Origin: Gammaproteobacteria bacterium
Lineage (GTDB): Bacteria; Pseudomonadota; Gammaproteobacteria; Eutrophobiales; Eutrophobiaceae
DNA length: 64,000 nt
NCBI GenBank assembly: GCA_012103475.1
Contig: WLWS01000002.1
Span: 682,081 to 746,080, forward strand
Reading direction: 5' to 3'
Numbering within the stretch: position 1 is the first letter of the stretch; the number at the start of each line of letters is the position of its first letter. The notes below the pieces were generated by a model. It was not told where the DNA came from. It worked only from the letters and a program-made list of their open reading frames with translations, and made no database searches. Below are positions 1 to 9,344 of the stretch, one piece after another. The translations under genes were made by a program, and so were the position numbers.

Positions 1-237
1 CGCGGTATAGACATTCAATCAAGAACCATGATTTATGAGCTCTTGAACAATCTGGCGCTTGAAGGCAAAGCGATTGTCGTCGTCTCCAGCGATGATGCTG
101 AATTGAGTCAGCTGTGTGACCGGATCGCGGTCATGTCAAATGGCAGACTGGCTGATACCTTTGATTATGGAGAGTGGACGCAGGAGAAATTACTTAGTGC
201 TGCATTCCGGTTTTATTCAACGGACAGCGCAGCCTGA
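1..237 (+). CDS. Sugar/nucleoside-type ABC importer, ATP-binding protein (C-terminal fragment)
   Basis: The reading frame is open from base 1, so this is the 3' end of a gene that begins outside the window. The visible residues (RGIDIQSRTMIYELLNN...) match the segment after the second Walker B of RbsA/MglA/XylG-type double-domain ATPases, where 'G(I/V)D(I/V)...IY.L...LA.EGKA..V.SSD..EL...CDR..VM..GR' is typical. It would energise import by the permease that starts 9 bases downstream. The first ATG in the ORF track (base 28) is internal, not the start. Substrate cannot be read from this fragment; ribose, another pentose or a nucleoside would fit the nearby deoxynucleoside genes, but this is inference. 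Confidence 0.85.
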   Translation, partial: RGIDIQSRTMIYELLNNLALEGKAIVVVSSDDAELSQLCDRIAVMSNGRLADTFDYGEWTQEKLLSAAFRFYSTDSAA

Positions 238-246
238 GGAAATACA

Positions 247-1227
247 ATGCCGACAATCCGCTCAATCTTATCGAAAGACTACGTGACCTTGCTTGGCGTT
301 GTGGCCTTACTGGTTTTTGTATTCAGTCTGAGCAGTCAACACTTTTTTTCCCTGCTTACTTTTACCACTCTGGCCAATCAGCTACCTGCCCTGACCGTCA
401 TCGCAGTCGGTATGACTTTTGTATTAATCGTGGCTGGTATCGATCTTTCTGTTGGTTCTGTCATGGCCTTCAGTGCAGCAGTGCTGGGCATCGCCCTGGT
501 TGATGGCGGCCTGTCTCTCTAGCTCGCGGCCCTGTTGTGTCTTGGTACCGGTTTTCTATGCGGGTTCGTAAATGGTTTTATTTCGGCCAAATGGAGCGTT
601 CCTTCTTTTATCGTGACACTGGGTATGCTGGAAGTTGCAAGGGGTTCTGCCTATCTTGTGAGTGATTCACAAACTATATTTATCGGTTCAAAAATAGATA
701 CTCTCGGCACACCTCTGCCGATACTTGGGCTCTCACCTGCCATGCTGATTGCAATCCTCGTTGTGATTCTGGGTCAGCTAATATTAAGCCGTCATGTATT
801 CGGACGTTACATGGTAGCGATTGGCAGTAATGAGGAAGCTGTCAGGCTGTCCGGTATCAACACGGTTTACTGGAAGATACTTGTATTTGCCCTTTCTGGT
901 CTGCTTGCCGGTCTGGCCGGCTTTTTTCACGTGGCTTACCTGCAATCGGCCGATCCTAATGCCGGCATCGGTCTTGAACTGGCTGCCATTGCCGCGGTGG
1001 TAATCGGTGGTACCAGTCTTGCCGGCGGTAAAGGATCCGTGATTAACACTTTTCTCGGCGTCATTATCATTGCGCTTCTACAAACCGGACTGGCTCAGCT
1101 TGGTGTTTCCGAGCCCGGTAAGCGGGTCATTACCGGTCTAGTCATCATCACAGCAGTCGTGCTTGATGTTTATCGCAATCGTGAGCGCAGTTTTGTTAAG
1201 GTGTTGAGTCGCTTTTTCAGGCGCTAG
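247..1227 (+). pseudogene. RbsC-like ABC importer permease interrupted by an in-frame TAG
   Basis: A branched-chain/ribose-type permease (BPD_transp_2 family) with multiple hydrophobic helices. The first 91 residues contain the hallmark 'AVGMTFVLIVAGIDLSVGSVMA', and the second part 'VPSFIVTLGMLEVARG', 'ISGIN'-like and 'AAVVIGGTSLAGGKGSV' segments, all in the correct order. Both parts are in the same frame and are separated only by TAG at 520-522 (LSL*LAALLC). A single C-to-T change in a CAG (Gln) codon would explain it. About 326 residues in total, normal for the family. It starts 9 bases after the ATPase gene, so it is the same operon. Either a recent nonsense mutation or a base-call error; function is lost unless the stop is read through. 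Its 3' end overlaps the convergent MFS gene by 11 bases. Confidence 0.85.
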
Positions 1228-2389
1228 TCCTGTCCTTTAGATAATTGCAATAGTTGGCCAGCAGAAGAACAATAAACACCAGCAGATAAACCAGCATACA
1301 CATGCTAACGGCCGCATCGACACTACCCTGCATTTCCACCACCTTGCTACTCAAGACCGGACCAAGAGCCGATCCGAGACCACCGACTAGCAACAGATAA
1401 GCAATATGCTTATGGGTTGGCGTATTAACAAAAGTAAGGGCGAAAGCCACATAGGAATTATAAGTAGCCGAAATAGATATGCCGAATAAAAAAGCAAGAG
1501 TAAGCATAGTGCTGAAGTTATCACTCTGAGTAAACAGCCAGGTACTCAGCATGGCAAGAACCACCAGACTATAGAGTACATAATGAACTTTTACTCTTGA
1601 AACCAGCCATGTGCCAGCTACAGAACCGAAGAAAGCACTGCTGAAGATATTCGACATGAACTGAGCGGATTCAGCACTACCGACAGAAAATTTCTGTTCA
1701 ACAAACTGGGGCGCCCAGACAAATAATGCTATTTTTGCGAGTAGAAAAAGCAAAAGACTCAGACCAATAAGAATAAAACCTGCATTCCATTCTGTAACTA
1801 TTGTCGTTTGTTCTTCGTTGCGAGTAACATTCTCTGCATCCCTGAACGAAGATAACAACCCCAGAAGTACGACCAGAAAAGCAAGTCCGCCGACCACCAC
1901 ATAGGTAGTACTCCAGCTGAAATCCTTATTAAGGAATGATATTGATAGCCAGGCAAATACGACACCACCGCCATTAAACATGGCATCCTGAGCGACCAGA
2001 ACAGATTGCCTGATATTGCCCTCCCATAAACGGGTTATCATTGTACCTCCGGCACAGGCAGCAATACTTGCACACACACCAATCAGCAGTAACAAAGCCG
2101 GCAGCATAGGATATGAAGGCAGATATTGAATTATTAGTACCGCTACCAGCAATAAGATATACACAAGGCTGATGGCGGGTTTCATTTTCATATAATCGAA
2201 AATAAAAAAGGACATGATGTAACCGATAAAGACGCCGCCTATGAAAAAGGAAAACTGCGAGGCAATAAGAGTTATTTCAACCCCATATTGTTCAGCAGCA
2301 GAAGCGGTGAGAAGACCGATGGGTGTGACCAGACCCGACATAATAAAGGTGGCCATCAGGCATATCACCAGCAGACTGATTTTATTCAT
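1217..2389 (-). CDS. Major facilitator superfamily transporter (TsgA/FucP-like)
   Basis: About 390 residues, almost entirely hydrophobic, with roughly twelve predicted membrane helices and a central charged loop (SSFRDAENVTRNEEQ), the two-times-six layout of MFS carriers. The overall look, including the N-terminal 'MSGLVTPIGLLT' and 'FFIGGVFIGY', recalls TsgA/FucP-type proteins, but the substrate is not readable. I choose the ATG at 2389 (MNKISLL) instead of the track start at 2446, because the extra 19 residues would overlap the upstream oxygenase gene and are not needed. It follows that gene after 10 bases, which suggests co-transcription. An oxygenase paired with a carrier could mean uptake and processing of one small molecule; this is inference. 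Confidence 0.75.
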   Translation of the reverse strand: MNKISLLVICLMATFIMSGLVTPIGLLTASAAEQYGVEITLIASQFSFFIGGVFIGYIMSFFIFDYMKMKPAISLVYILLLVAVLIIQYLPSYPMLPALLLLIGVCASIAACAGGTMITRLWEGNIRQSVLVAQDAMFNGGGVVFAWLSISFLNKDFSWSTTYVVVGGLAFLVVLLGLLSSFRDAENVTRNEEQTTIVTEWNAGFILIGLSLLLFLLAKIALFVWAPQFVEQKFSVGSAESAQFMSNIFSSAFFGSVAGTWLVSRVKVHYVLYSLVVLAMLSTWLFTQSDNFSTMLTLAFLFGISISATYNSYVAFALTFVNTPTHKHIAYLLLVGGLGSALGPVLSSKVVEMQGSVDAAVSMCMLVYLLVFIVLLLANYCNYLKDRTSA

Positions 2390-2399
2390 AGATATTGAT

Positions 2400-3116
2400 T
2401 TAGCGATGTAGCCAGCCGATATAACTACAACGACTGGCACCGGCAAACGGTGTCACGAGCTGCACCGCATGCGGCTGAGGAATCAGGAACACAGTAAGGG
2501 TATTAAAACCGGGTATATAGGCTTCTTCAATATTTCCGTGTTCATCGTAGAATGCCGTATGTCCTCCCCAGTTTTGCTGCCACTTTCGAGTCATACCAAA
2601 AGTATAAGCCGCTACACGATCGTGAGTATTGTGGCTGTCATCATGCTGCGTCAGAAACTGACCAGGCGAATACAGGGTCGCGTAACAGTCCGCTCTTGCC
2701 ACTGCTTTTTCTGCGGTCAGTTCGCGCATCATATTCAAAGTAGCCTCACTATTCATGAAATGATGAAGTGCGTGCATGGGATGTCCCGGCTGCTCGTTTA
2801 ATTCTATTGCCTGACTTATATAGTATTGATGAAAAACATACTGAAATTGCGTCTGCGCGCGCGCGTAAACCGCATTCATGAATTGTTGTCTTTGCTCTGT
2901 ACTCAGAGCCTGCATCTGCTGCATCGAGCTTTCAAAATATTCACTGCCTTCGTTGTAGGCCAGATACCAGTCCTTGTTTTCTGTTATCAGACTGAGCAGA
3001 TAGTCTGCAGTCTCCTCTTCAAAAAAATCAGCGATCTGTACGCGTCTTTTTTCGCGCAGGACTTTCGCATAATCATCCAGTGGTAAATTCGAGGAGATTT
3101 TGATTTCAGCCACCAT
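2400..3116 (-). CDS. 2OG-Fe(II) oxygenase (prolyl-4-hydroxylase-like)
   Basis: 238 residues. The C-terminal half carries the Fe(II) ligand set of the double-stranded beta-helix dioxygenases: H158-x-D160 in 'LTQHDDSH' and distal H216 in 'PQPHAVQLV', followed by R229 in 'GASRCSYIGW' as the likely 2-oxoglutarate-binding arginine. The family uses O2 and 2-oxoglutarate to hydroxylate proteins or small molecules; the N-terminal region is the alpha-helical cap seen in Ofd1/PKHD-like proteins. It lies 6 bases downstream of the CsaA-like gene and 10 bases upstream of the MFS carrier, so three minus-strand genes form one unit. The target is unknown; the tRNA-binding neighbour makes a translation-related protein substrate conceivable, but only as a hypothesis. 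Confidence 0.8.
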   Translation of the reverse strand: MVAEIKISSNLPLDDYAKVLREKRRVQIADFFEEETADYLLSLITENKDWYLAYNEGSEYFESSMQQMQALSTEQRQQFMNAVYARAQTQFQYVFHQYYISQAIELNEQPGHPMHALHHFMNSEATLNMMRELTAEKAVARADCYATLYSPGQFLTQHDDSHNTHDRVAAYTFGMTRKWQQNWGGHTAFYDEHGNIEEAYIPGFNTLTVFLIPQPHAVQLVTPFAGASRCSYIGWLHR

Positions 3117-3122
3117 GTTAAC

Positions 3123-3476
3123 TCATCCGGCCCGGGCACCATTTTCGATCGGTTTTTCAGGCATTGCCAGACAAGGTACTAAACCGTCCGCATATCCGAT
3201 ATCAAAAAGCATGCCTTCGGAGATTTCACCGGCCATTTTTCTTGCTGGCAAATTCAAAATAAATAAGGCCTGTTTGCCTTCTATCTCAGCCGGGTTTTCC
3301 CGCTCCTGCTTTATGCCTGCCAGTATTGAACGCCTGTGATCGCCGAAATCAACATTGAGCTTAACCAGCTTTTTTGATGAGCTCACTTCCGCAACCGAGC
3401 GTATCGTACCCACTCGGATGTCCAGTTTTTCAAAATCTTCAAAGCTGATTTCTGGTTTTATCGCTGCCGGTGTCAT
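3123..3476 (-). CDS. CsaA/YgjH-type tRNA-binding domain protein
   Basis: 117 residues, the length of stand-alone tRNA-binding (OB-fold) domains such as CsaA. Diagnostic segments are 'FEKLDIRVGTIRSVAEV' near the N-terminus, 'KLNVDFGDHRRSILAGI' in the middle and the C-terminal 'GLVPCLAMP' region; the same fold ends MetG and begins PheT. The family binds the outside corner of tRNA; CsaA was described as having chaperone-like activity. No catalytic site is expected. It is the first gene of the minus-strand unit that continues into the oxygenase and the MFS carrier, and it is divergent from deoB with about 130 bases between the two starts. Confidence 0.85.
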   Translation of the reverse strand: MTPAAIKPEISFEDFEKLDIRVGTIRSVAEVSSSKKLVKLNVDFGDHRRSILAGIKQERENPAEIEGKQALFILNLPARKMAGEISEGMLFDIGYADGLVPCLAMPEKPIENGARAG

Positions 3477-3606
3477 TTTATTTATCTTCTTGATTGAATT
3501 GATGTTATTGTTAATTTAATTGTTCCGGTGGCCTGATTTAATCCATAATTACGGACGTCATCCACCGCTTAAGACTTTATTTTCATACATTCTATCTATT
3601 AAACCA

Positions 3607-4812
3607 ATGAAACGAGCAATAATCCTGGTCATGGACTCATTCGGTATCGGCGCAACTGAGGATGCCCACCGTTTTGGTGATGTCGGTGCCAATACTCTTG
3701 GGAGTATCGCCAGACATTGTCAGGAACAACGTCAACAGGCCCTGTCACTTCCGAATCTGGCCCGGCTCGGCCTGTTTCAGGCGGCCCGGGAAAGCGCCGG
3801 TGCCTACCCTGCAGGCTGTAGTGATCAGACCGATATAATTGCGGCCTATGGTTATGCCGCTGAACTCAGTACAGGCAAGGATACGCCCAGCGGACACTGG
3901 GAAATGGCTGGTGTACCTGTTTTGTTTGACTGGGGATACTTCAGTGAAAAAGAAAATTCTTTCCCACAGACACTACTGGAGAACTTTATCGACAAAGCCG
4001 GGGTGCCCGGGGTACTGGGAAATTGCCACGCATCCGGGACAGAAATAATCGCCAGACTTGGTGAGGACCACATGAAGTCGGGTAAACCGATCGTTTATAC
4101 CTCGGCCGACAGCGTTTTTCAGATTGCCTGCCATGAAGAGTCCTTTGGCCTGGAAAGATTACTGGATATATCACACGTCGCTCGTGAACTGGTCGACGAG
4201 TACAATATCGGCAGAGTGATTGCACGTCCTTTTGTCGGCGAAAGTTCAGATAGCTTTGCCCGCACCGGTAACCGACGCGATCTGGCCGTGCCACCACCAG
4301 CCCCGACGGTTCTGGATAAATTATACGACAGCGGTGCTGAAGTAATCAGCATTGGTAAGATTGCCGATATCTACGCACAGAAAGGCATCACACAGAAAAT
4401 CAAGGCTGATGGAAACGCAGCGCTTTTCGATGCCACCTTAAAAGCAATGCAGGAGACTGAGGGTCAGTCGCTTATTTTTACTAATTTCGTTGATTTTGAC
4501 ATGCTCTACGGGCATCGACGCGATCCACTTGGTTATGCCGGGGCGCTTGAGTATTTCGACAAGCGTCTGCCTGAATTACTAGCCCTTATGCAGGAAGATG
4601 ATCTGCTTATCATCAGTGCCGATCACGGCTGCGACCCGAGCTGGAGTGGTAGCGATCATACGCGTGAACATATTCCGGTTCTTGCCTGTGGTAAGTCTAT
4701 AAGACCGGGCTCACTTGGACTTCGCCCCACCTTTGCCGACATCGGGCAAAGCCTGGCCGATTATTTCGATTTACCTGCTATGGATTATGGCAGCAGTTTT
4801 CTTGGCCAGTAG
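3607..4812 (+). CDS. deoB: Phosphopentomutase
   Basis: 401 residues from the ATG at 3607; the track's earlier start adds 29 residues unlike the family. DeoB interconverts ribose- or deoxyribose-1-phosphate and the 5-phosphate, the middle step of nucleoside catabolism. The alkaline-phosphatase-like metal centre is visible: N-terminal '[12 protein letters not shown]' with D10, the '[15 protein letters not shown]' segment that contains the phosphorylated threonine, and C-terminal '[22 protein letters not shown]' metal ligands. Usual length is about 407, so it is complete. It heads the plus-strand nucleoside operon with deoD 36 bases downstream. No strong Shine-Dalgarno is visible before the ATG, which may point to weak initiation. 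Confidence 0.95.
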   Translation: MKRAIILVMDSFGIGATEDAHRFGDVGANTLGSIARHCQEQRQQALSLPNLARLGLFQAARESAGAYPAGCSDQTDIIAAYGYAAELSTGKDTPSGHWEMAGVPVLFDWGYFSEKENSFPQTLLENFIDKAGVPGVLGNCHASGTEIIARLGEDHMKSGKPIVYTSADSVFQIACHEESFGLERLLDISHVARELVDEYNIGRVIARPFVGESSDSFARTGNRRDLAVPPPAPTVLDKLYDSGAEVISIGKIADIYAQKGITQKIKADGNAALFDATLKAMQETEGQSLIFTNFVDFDMLYGHRRDPLGYAGALEYFDKRLPELLALMQEDDLLIISADHGCDPSWSGSDHTREHIPVLACGKSIRPGSLGLRPTFADIGQSLADYFDLPAMDYGSSFLGQ

Positions 4813-4848
4813 ACCGGCTTTCTTTTATTAACCCGGAGAACAAGATTT

Positions 4849-5571
4849 ATGTCTTCGAAACATATTAACGCCAGTGCAGGAGATTTTGCGGATACCGTAT
4901 TAATGCCCGGCGATCCCTTACGAGCTCAGTATATAGCTGAAAAATACCTGAGTAACAGCAAACAGGTGAATAACGTACGCAACATGTTTGCCTTTACCGG
5001 CGAATATCAGGGAACACGTTTGTCGATAATGGGACATGGCATGGGCATACCTTCTGTCTCCATCTATGCCACAGAGTTAATAAATGAGTATGGCGTGAAA
5101 AACATTATTCGGGCGGGAAGTTGTGGCGCAGTGAGCCCGCAAATAAAACTCCGCGATATTGTTGTCGGGCTCGGTGCCTGTACCGACTCTTCAGTTAACC
5201 GCATGCGTTTTCAGGGCTATGACTACGCAGCCATAGCCGACTACGGCTTACTGGAAAATATTGTCAGTGCTGCGCGTAACAAACAGATAGAAGTTCAAGT
5301 TGGCAATATTTTTTCAGCGGATCTGTTTTATACACCACAACCCGAGATGTTCGATGTAATGGAAAAATACAATATCCTCGGTGTGGAAATGGAAGCCGCC
5401 GGCCTCTATGGATTAGCTGCAGAATTTGGCGCAAAAGCAGTCACTATTTGTACCGTCAGCGATCATATTCGCAGTGGTGCTGCGCTATCTTCCGAGGATC
5501 GCCAAAGCACTTTTGATGAAATGATCGAAGTCGCGCTGGATGCTGCCGTTCTTGCGGAGACTAGGCAATGA
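4849..5571 (+). CDS. deoD: Purine nucleoside phosphorylase, DeoD type
   Basis: 240 residues, nearly identical in length to E. coli DeoD (239). It splits purine (deoxy)ribonucleosides with phosphate into base and pentose-1-phosphate, feeding DeoB. Family segments seen in order: '[25 protein letters not shown]', '[17 protein letters not shown]', '[20 protein letters not shown]', '[19 protein letters not shown]' and '[12 protein letters not shown]' with the catalytic Asp. A good ribosome-binding site (cccGGAGaacaagattt) precedes the ATG. Its stop overlaps the next start (ATGA), showing translational coupling to the DUF606 transporter. Confidence 0.96.
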   Translation: MSSKHINASAGDFADTVLMPGDPLRAQYIAEKYLSNSKQVNNVRNMFAFTGEYQGTRLSIMGHGMGIPSVSIYATELINEYGVKNIIRAGSCGAVSPQIKLRDIVVGLGACTDSSVNRMRFQGYDYAAIADYGLLENIVSAARNKQIEVQVGNIFSADLFYTPQPEMFDVMEKYNILGVEMEAAGLYGLAAEFGAKAVTICTVSDHIRSGAALSSEDRQSTFDEMIEVALDAAVLAETRQ

Positions 5572-6008
5572 ACAATCTTATGTTTATCAGTCTGTTTGGT
5601 ATTGCCGGTGGTCTGGCAATAGGTTTACAGGCGCCACTGGCCGCAATAATCAGCCAGCGTATTGGCATTTTTGAAAGTGTATTCATTATTCATCTTGGCG
5701 GACTCGTAGCAGTGTTAGCCATCTTACTGCTAGCTAAAGGCGGTAATCTGGGGCAATGGCAGACCGTACCCTGGTATGCACTACTGGGTGGCACACTGGG
5801 TGTGATTCTGATTAGTGCTCAGGTTTACATCATACCAACTATTGGTGTTGCCGCTACGATAACACTGATCATCGCCGGTCAATTATTGATGGCGACCTGT
5901 ATCGACCACTTTGGTTTACTTGAAATTGAAGCGATAGCACTCACTTGGAAAAGATTACTTGGTCTAAGCATTGTTCTTGTTGGCGTCTGGCTGACAGTGA
6001 GGAATTGA
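5568..6008 (+). CDS. DUF606 (YdcZ-like) small membrane transporter
   Basis: 146 residues with about five hydrophobic helices, beginning '[33 protein letters not shown]', typical of the DUF606/YdcZ branch of the drug/metabolite transporter superfamily. Family members are half-size and may work as dimers. It overlaps deoD by four bases and ends three bases before the nucleoside permease, so it is embedded in the nucleoside operon. That position suggests movement of a nucleoside, base or pentose, but substrates of this family are mostly unknown and this is inference. Confidence 0.85.
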   Translation: MNNLMFISLFGIAGGLAIGLQAPLAAIISQRIGIFESVFIIHLGGLVAVLAILLLAKGGNLGQWQTVPWYALLGGTLGVILISAQVYIIPTIGVAATITLIIAGQLLMATCIDHFGLLEIEAIALTWKRLLGLSIVLVGVWLTVRN

Positions 6009-6011
6009 TTC

Positions 6012-7412
6012 ATGTCACAATTCACGGGTTTGCTTGGTATCGGTGTAATTTTTTTGAGCGTCTATATGATGTCCAACAACCGGCAGGCTATTAACTGGCG
6101 ACTGGTTTTCTGTGGTGTCAGTCTGCAACTTTTTCTGGCTATGTTTATTCTGCGTACGAGCTGGGGACAAAATTTATTTCAGGTACTTGGCAATATGGTC
6201 GAGAAGATTCTCAGCTTTGCCGAAGCCGGGGCCGGTTTTGTATTCGGGCCGCTGGTTTCGCAACCTGAAAAATTAATTGAGATATTTGGTCCCGGCGGCA
6301 GTTTCATATTCGTATTCAAGCTGGTGCCTGTATTCATTTTCGTTGCTTCTCTCGCGGCACTTGCCTATCACTTTGGCATCATGCAGAAAATTGTCGGCGC
6401 CATGGCCTGGGTTATCTATCGCCTGATGGGTGCGAGTGGTGCTGAGGCGACTTCAAACTCAGCCAGTATTTTTGTCGGCCAGGTCGAAGCGCAAATTCTA
6501 ATAAAACCTTTTCTGGCCAGCGCAACCAGATCAGAACTACTTGCGATCATGAGCGGTAGCATGGCCTGTATCTCCGGTGGCATCATGGCGGTCTACATAA
6601 ATATGGGCATAGCCGCCAACTACCTGATGACGGCCAGCGTGATGGCTATTCCCGGAGCACTAGTGATCTCCAAAATACTCTTACCGGAAGTTGAAGAATC
6701 CCTTACGCAGGGCACTATTAAGCTGGAAATTAAAAAAGAGTCAGTTAATGCAATTGATGCCATAGTCAACGGCGCTGGTGATGGCCTGAAAATTGGACTG
6801 GTTGTTACTGCGATGCTAATCGCTTTTATTTCTCTAATTACCATGCTTGATTTTTTACTGGGTAATTTCGGTTCTTATCTGGCCTCCAGCTTTTATGAGA
6901 CTGGAGAATCTGCACTGATTCTAAATATGGATTTAAATAATCTCACCTTGAGCAGTGTTCTCGGAGCCATGTTTTACTACCTTGCCATTCTAATGGGTGT
7001 GCCTGTTGAAGATGCTCTTCAGGTTGGTGGCTTGATGGGAACAAAACTGGTTATTAATGAGTTTGTTGCCTACAGCCAGATGGTCCCAATGATTAGCAGT
7101 GATGAACTCAGTCCGAAGGCGATTGTTATTGCCACATTTGCACTTTGTGGATTCGCCAGTTTTGGTTCAGTTGCGATGCTCATCGGTGGTATCAGTGAAA
7201 TGATACCTGAACGCAAACACGAGCTGGCGACACTCGCGATTCCAGCCATGATTTGCGGAACGCTTGTTTCCTATTTATCCGCGACGCTTGCGGGATTACT
7301 GTATCTCCCGCCTGAATCAAGCCTTAACAATTCTATGATTCTGCCGCTAACTGTTATGACGGGCTCTGTTGCTGTTATTGCCTGGTTTAACTATAGAATC
7401 TTAAATAAATAA
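6012..7412 (+). CDS. Concentrative nucleoside transporter, NupC/CNT family
   Basis: 466 residues, multi-helix inner-membrane protein; CNT carriers import nucleosides with H+ or Na+. Recognisable segments: N-terminal 'GIGVIFLSVYMMSNNRQAINWRLV', gate helix 'NSASIFVGQVEAQILIKPFL' (family 'GQ.EA..LIKP'), 'SGSMACISGGIMAVYI', and the second substrate-binding segment 'NEFVAYSQM'. Slightly longer than E. coli NupC (400), in the range of the NupG/animal-like bacterial CNTs. Last gene of deoB-deoD-DUF606-CNT, supplying the phosphorylase with substrate. Confidence 0.93.
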   Translation: MSQFTGLLGIGVIFLSVYMMSNNRQAINWRLVFCGVSLQLFLAMFILRTSWGQNLFQVLGNMVEKILSFAEAGAGFVFGPLVSQPEKLIEIFGPGGSFIFVFKLVPVFIFVASLAALAYHFGIMQKIVGAMAWVIYRLMGASGAEATSNSASIFVGQVEAQILIKPFLASATRSELLAIMSGSMACISGGIMAVYINMGIAANYLMTASVMAIPGALVISKILLPEVEESLTQGTIKLEIKKESVNAIDAIVNGAGDGLKIGLVVTAMLIAFISLITMLDFLLGNFGSYLASSFYETGESALILNMDLNNLTLSSVLGAMFYYLAILMGVPVEDALQVGGLMGTKLVINEFVAYSQMVPMISSDELSPKAIVIATFALCGFASFGSVAMLIGGISEMIPERKHELATLAIPAMICGTLVSYLSATLAGLLYLPPESSLNNSMILPLTVMTGSVAVIAWFNYRILNK

Positions 7413-7441
7413 GACCTGTAAACACTGCTGCGGAGCAGCCC

Positions 7442-8346
7442 ATGGGAAAGAACCTATCGAGCAAGTCTGAAGAGGTGAATTATTATTTTCATCGTGCACA
7501 CACTGAAGACGATGAAAAACCGAAATGTACGGTCGTCTTCGTGCATGGCCTACGAGATCATTCCGGCACACACAGCTTTTTTTTCATCAACTTAATCAGG
7601 AAGGTTGTCATGTTTTGAGCTTCGATTTGCTCGGACATGGCTTTAGTAGAGGTGAACCCTGCACTATTGATGATTACCGCCATCATGTGGTCGTAGTATG
7701 GCAAGGCATTATCCGGGCAATAAGAGAACATATTCCTCAGGGTATTCCTGTTGTTGTAATGGGTTACTCCTATGGGTTCTCACTGGTTATACATGCATTG
7801 AATGAATTGTGCTCAAAGTACAAAAGCATCGAGAAAATAATCAGCAAACGGGTCGCACTCGTAATCGGCTTGAGCCCTGCCTTTAAAGTCGGTCATACTG
7901 CTTCTCATCTTGTCCGTTTTTTTTCACCTGTTTTGGCCTTTATGTCGCGACATGTGAAAAACATCCCCTTAATGCCTATTCGACCGGAGTTTATTAGTGA
8001 TGATGAGTCGATCCTGAATATTATAGAAACCGATCCAAAGGTCTTTAAAGGTCGCATAAATGTTCAAACCGCACGGAATGTCCATATAGCCGGTCAAAGC
8101 GCTCTTTATATTCTGCCCACTATTCAGCTACCCTTTTTGCTGATCTTCGGAACGGAAGATTTTGTCCTGCCAGTCACAACTAAAGAAACCGGTGATCGCG
8201 AAGATATTGAGATTCGCATGGTTCGGGGCGGTAAGCACAATATATTTGATGGCGACAACCTGTATGCGGGGCGCACACTTGAATCTATCACCCGGGCTAT
8301 AGAGAAATATTGCGTGGAAGGAAATCCGAGGTCCTCAAATAGCTGA
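7442..8346 (+). pseudogene. Alpha/beta hydrolase (monoacylglycerol-lipase-like) with a one-base frameshift
   Basis: Translation from ATG 7442, which has a GGAG 8 bases upstream, gives '...EKPKCTVVFVHGLRDHSGTHSFFF', the oxyanion HG motif and start of an alpha/beta hydrolase. The continuation 'HQLNQEGCHVLSFDLLGHGFSRGEP...VVVMGYSYGFSLVIHAL' with the nucleophile serine elbow (GYSYG), Asp (FGTEDFVLP) and His (GGKHNIFDG) is in another frame. The switch lies in a run of eight T (7577-7584); one more T restores a single frame of about 302 codons. The ORF-track start at 7525 is an out-of-frame artefact. Either a homopolymer consensus error, a slippage/phase-variable tract, or a true loss. Family role: esterase or lipase-like hydrolysis in the cytoplasm. 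Confidence 0.8.
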
Positions 8347-8357
8347 CTCCGCTTGAT

Positions 8358-9344
8358 TCAGGAGGCTGTTTCTTTACGCTTTTTCTTATCGCGTTTAGCC
8401 AGAAGCATTTGTGACAGTTTCGGGCCTCTGTCTGGTTCAGACCAGGGACAAACCTGAATGCATATCGCACAGCCATAGGTTGCACTAAAATAGGGAACGC
8501 ACTTGTCGAAATCAACGTACCAGCGCTTCTCCCCTCTCACCCACTGTTTCTGATCAGTTATCGCGTCGGGCGGGCAATCCGTTGTGCAGCGTCTGCAGCC
8601 AAAACATAAATCGTCTACAGCAATATCGACCGGCTCATCGCAGACTAATGGAATATTAGTTCCGACATTCGATAGCCTGACGTTCGAACCGTATTCAGTG
8701 CAAATCAGTGAGCCATGTTTTCCCAGTTCACCAAGCCCTGCCCTGACAGCCAGCGGGATCTGTAGTACGTCGGTGCTGCGCGGATCGCCGTAAGCGTAAG
8801 CCGGCCAGCCTAAACTGCGTATGTATTCGGCCAACTCGATTGCGATTGTGCCTACCTCATCATATACCCGCTGCACTTCCTCACCGGCAGCGGCATCAGG
8901 AACACCAGCCATCGCCTCTCGTCGCATGGGCACGCCTATACAAATAGCATAGCGATACTTTAGTTCAACATCATGATAGAGATCGTGATCAGTAAATTCA
9001 GTAATACCAATAATTCCGGCGCCCAGTTCACGAGCCTTTTGTTTTATTCTGGCACTCATCTCCACCGGGTCATTCACTTCGACGCGCTTTTTTGCGACGG
9101 GTCCGGCTGCTCTACGCAGCTTCCATCTCAATTGCAGTGCGAGTCGCACAATTTTCAGAGTTCCCGTCATCAGGAAGAAAACATTCATTCCAGCAAAGGG
9201 ATAATTCGGTCGACCGGGAGTGTGAAAAACTCGTTGCGCCCTGACTTTTTCTTTCAGCCCCTGACCGTTAGTCTTATTACCGGAAACCGGTGCGTTCTGG
9301 TAGGTGGGAAGGTTACCCGCCGACGGTGTGTTATGAAGTTTCAT
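8358..9344 (-). CDS. Double [4Fe-4S] protein related to epoxyqueuosine reductase / reductive dehalogenase
   Basis: 328 residues. The C-terminal third holds two ferredoxin-type cluster motifs: 'CFGCRRCTTDCPPDAI' (CxxCxxCxxxCP) and 'CVPYFSATYGCAICIQVCPW' (Cx10CxxCxxxCP). The middle ('GAGIIGITEF', 'AYGDPRSTDVLQIPLAVRAGLGELGKHGSLICTEYGS') matches the QueG/reductive-dehalogenase core, where this region meets cobalamin. There is no Tat signal, so it is probably cytoplasmic; the N-terminal 90 residues contain one weak hydrophobic stretch. It is not canonical QueG, which has a different N-terminus. It overlaps the upstream 73-aa gene by four bases (ATGA). Electron donor and substrate are unknown. Confidence 0.75.
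   Translation of the reverse strand: MKLHNTPSAGNLPTYQNAPVSGNKTNGQGLKEKVRAQRVFHTPGRPNYPFAGMNVFFLMTGTLKIVRLALQLRWKLRRAAGPVAKKRVEVNDPVEMSARIKQKARELGAGIIGITEFTDHDLYHDVELKYRYAICIGVPMRREAMAGVPDAAAGEEVQRVYDEVGTIAIELAEYIRSLGWPAYAYGDPRSTDVLQIPLAVRAGLGELGKHGSLICTEYGSNVRLSNVGTNIPLVCDEPVDIAVDDLCFGCRRCTTDCPPDAITDQKQWVRGEKRWYVDFDKCVPYFSATYGCAICIQVCPWSEPDRGPKLSQMLLAKRDKKKRKETAS

Noticed and set aside
28-237. A complete 69-aa gene starting at ATG 28
   Set aside because: The frame is open upstream to base 1 and matches the ATPase family there, so it is a truncated gene end and not a small gene.
520-522. TAG/TAA reassigned to glutamine in this organism
   Set aside because: Many intact genes here end in TAA or TAG (for example deoB ends in TAG, nupC in TAA), so a genetic code change does not fit.
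7577-7584. Programmed -1 ribosomal frameshift in the hydrolase
   Set aside because: The T8 run is slippery, but there is no evident stimulatory stem-loop directly downstream and the family has no known frameshifting; a length error or variable tract is simpler.
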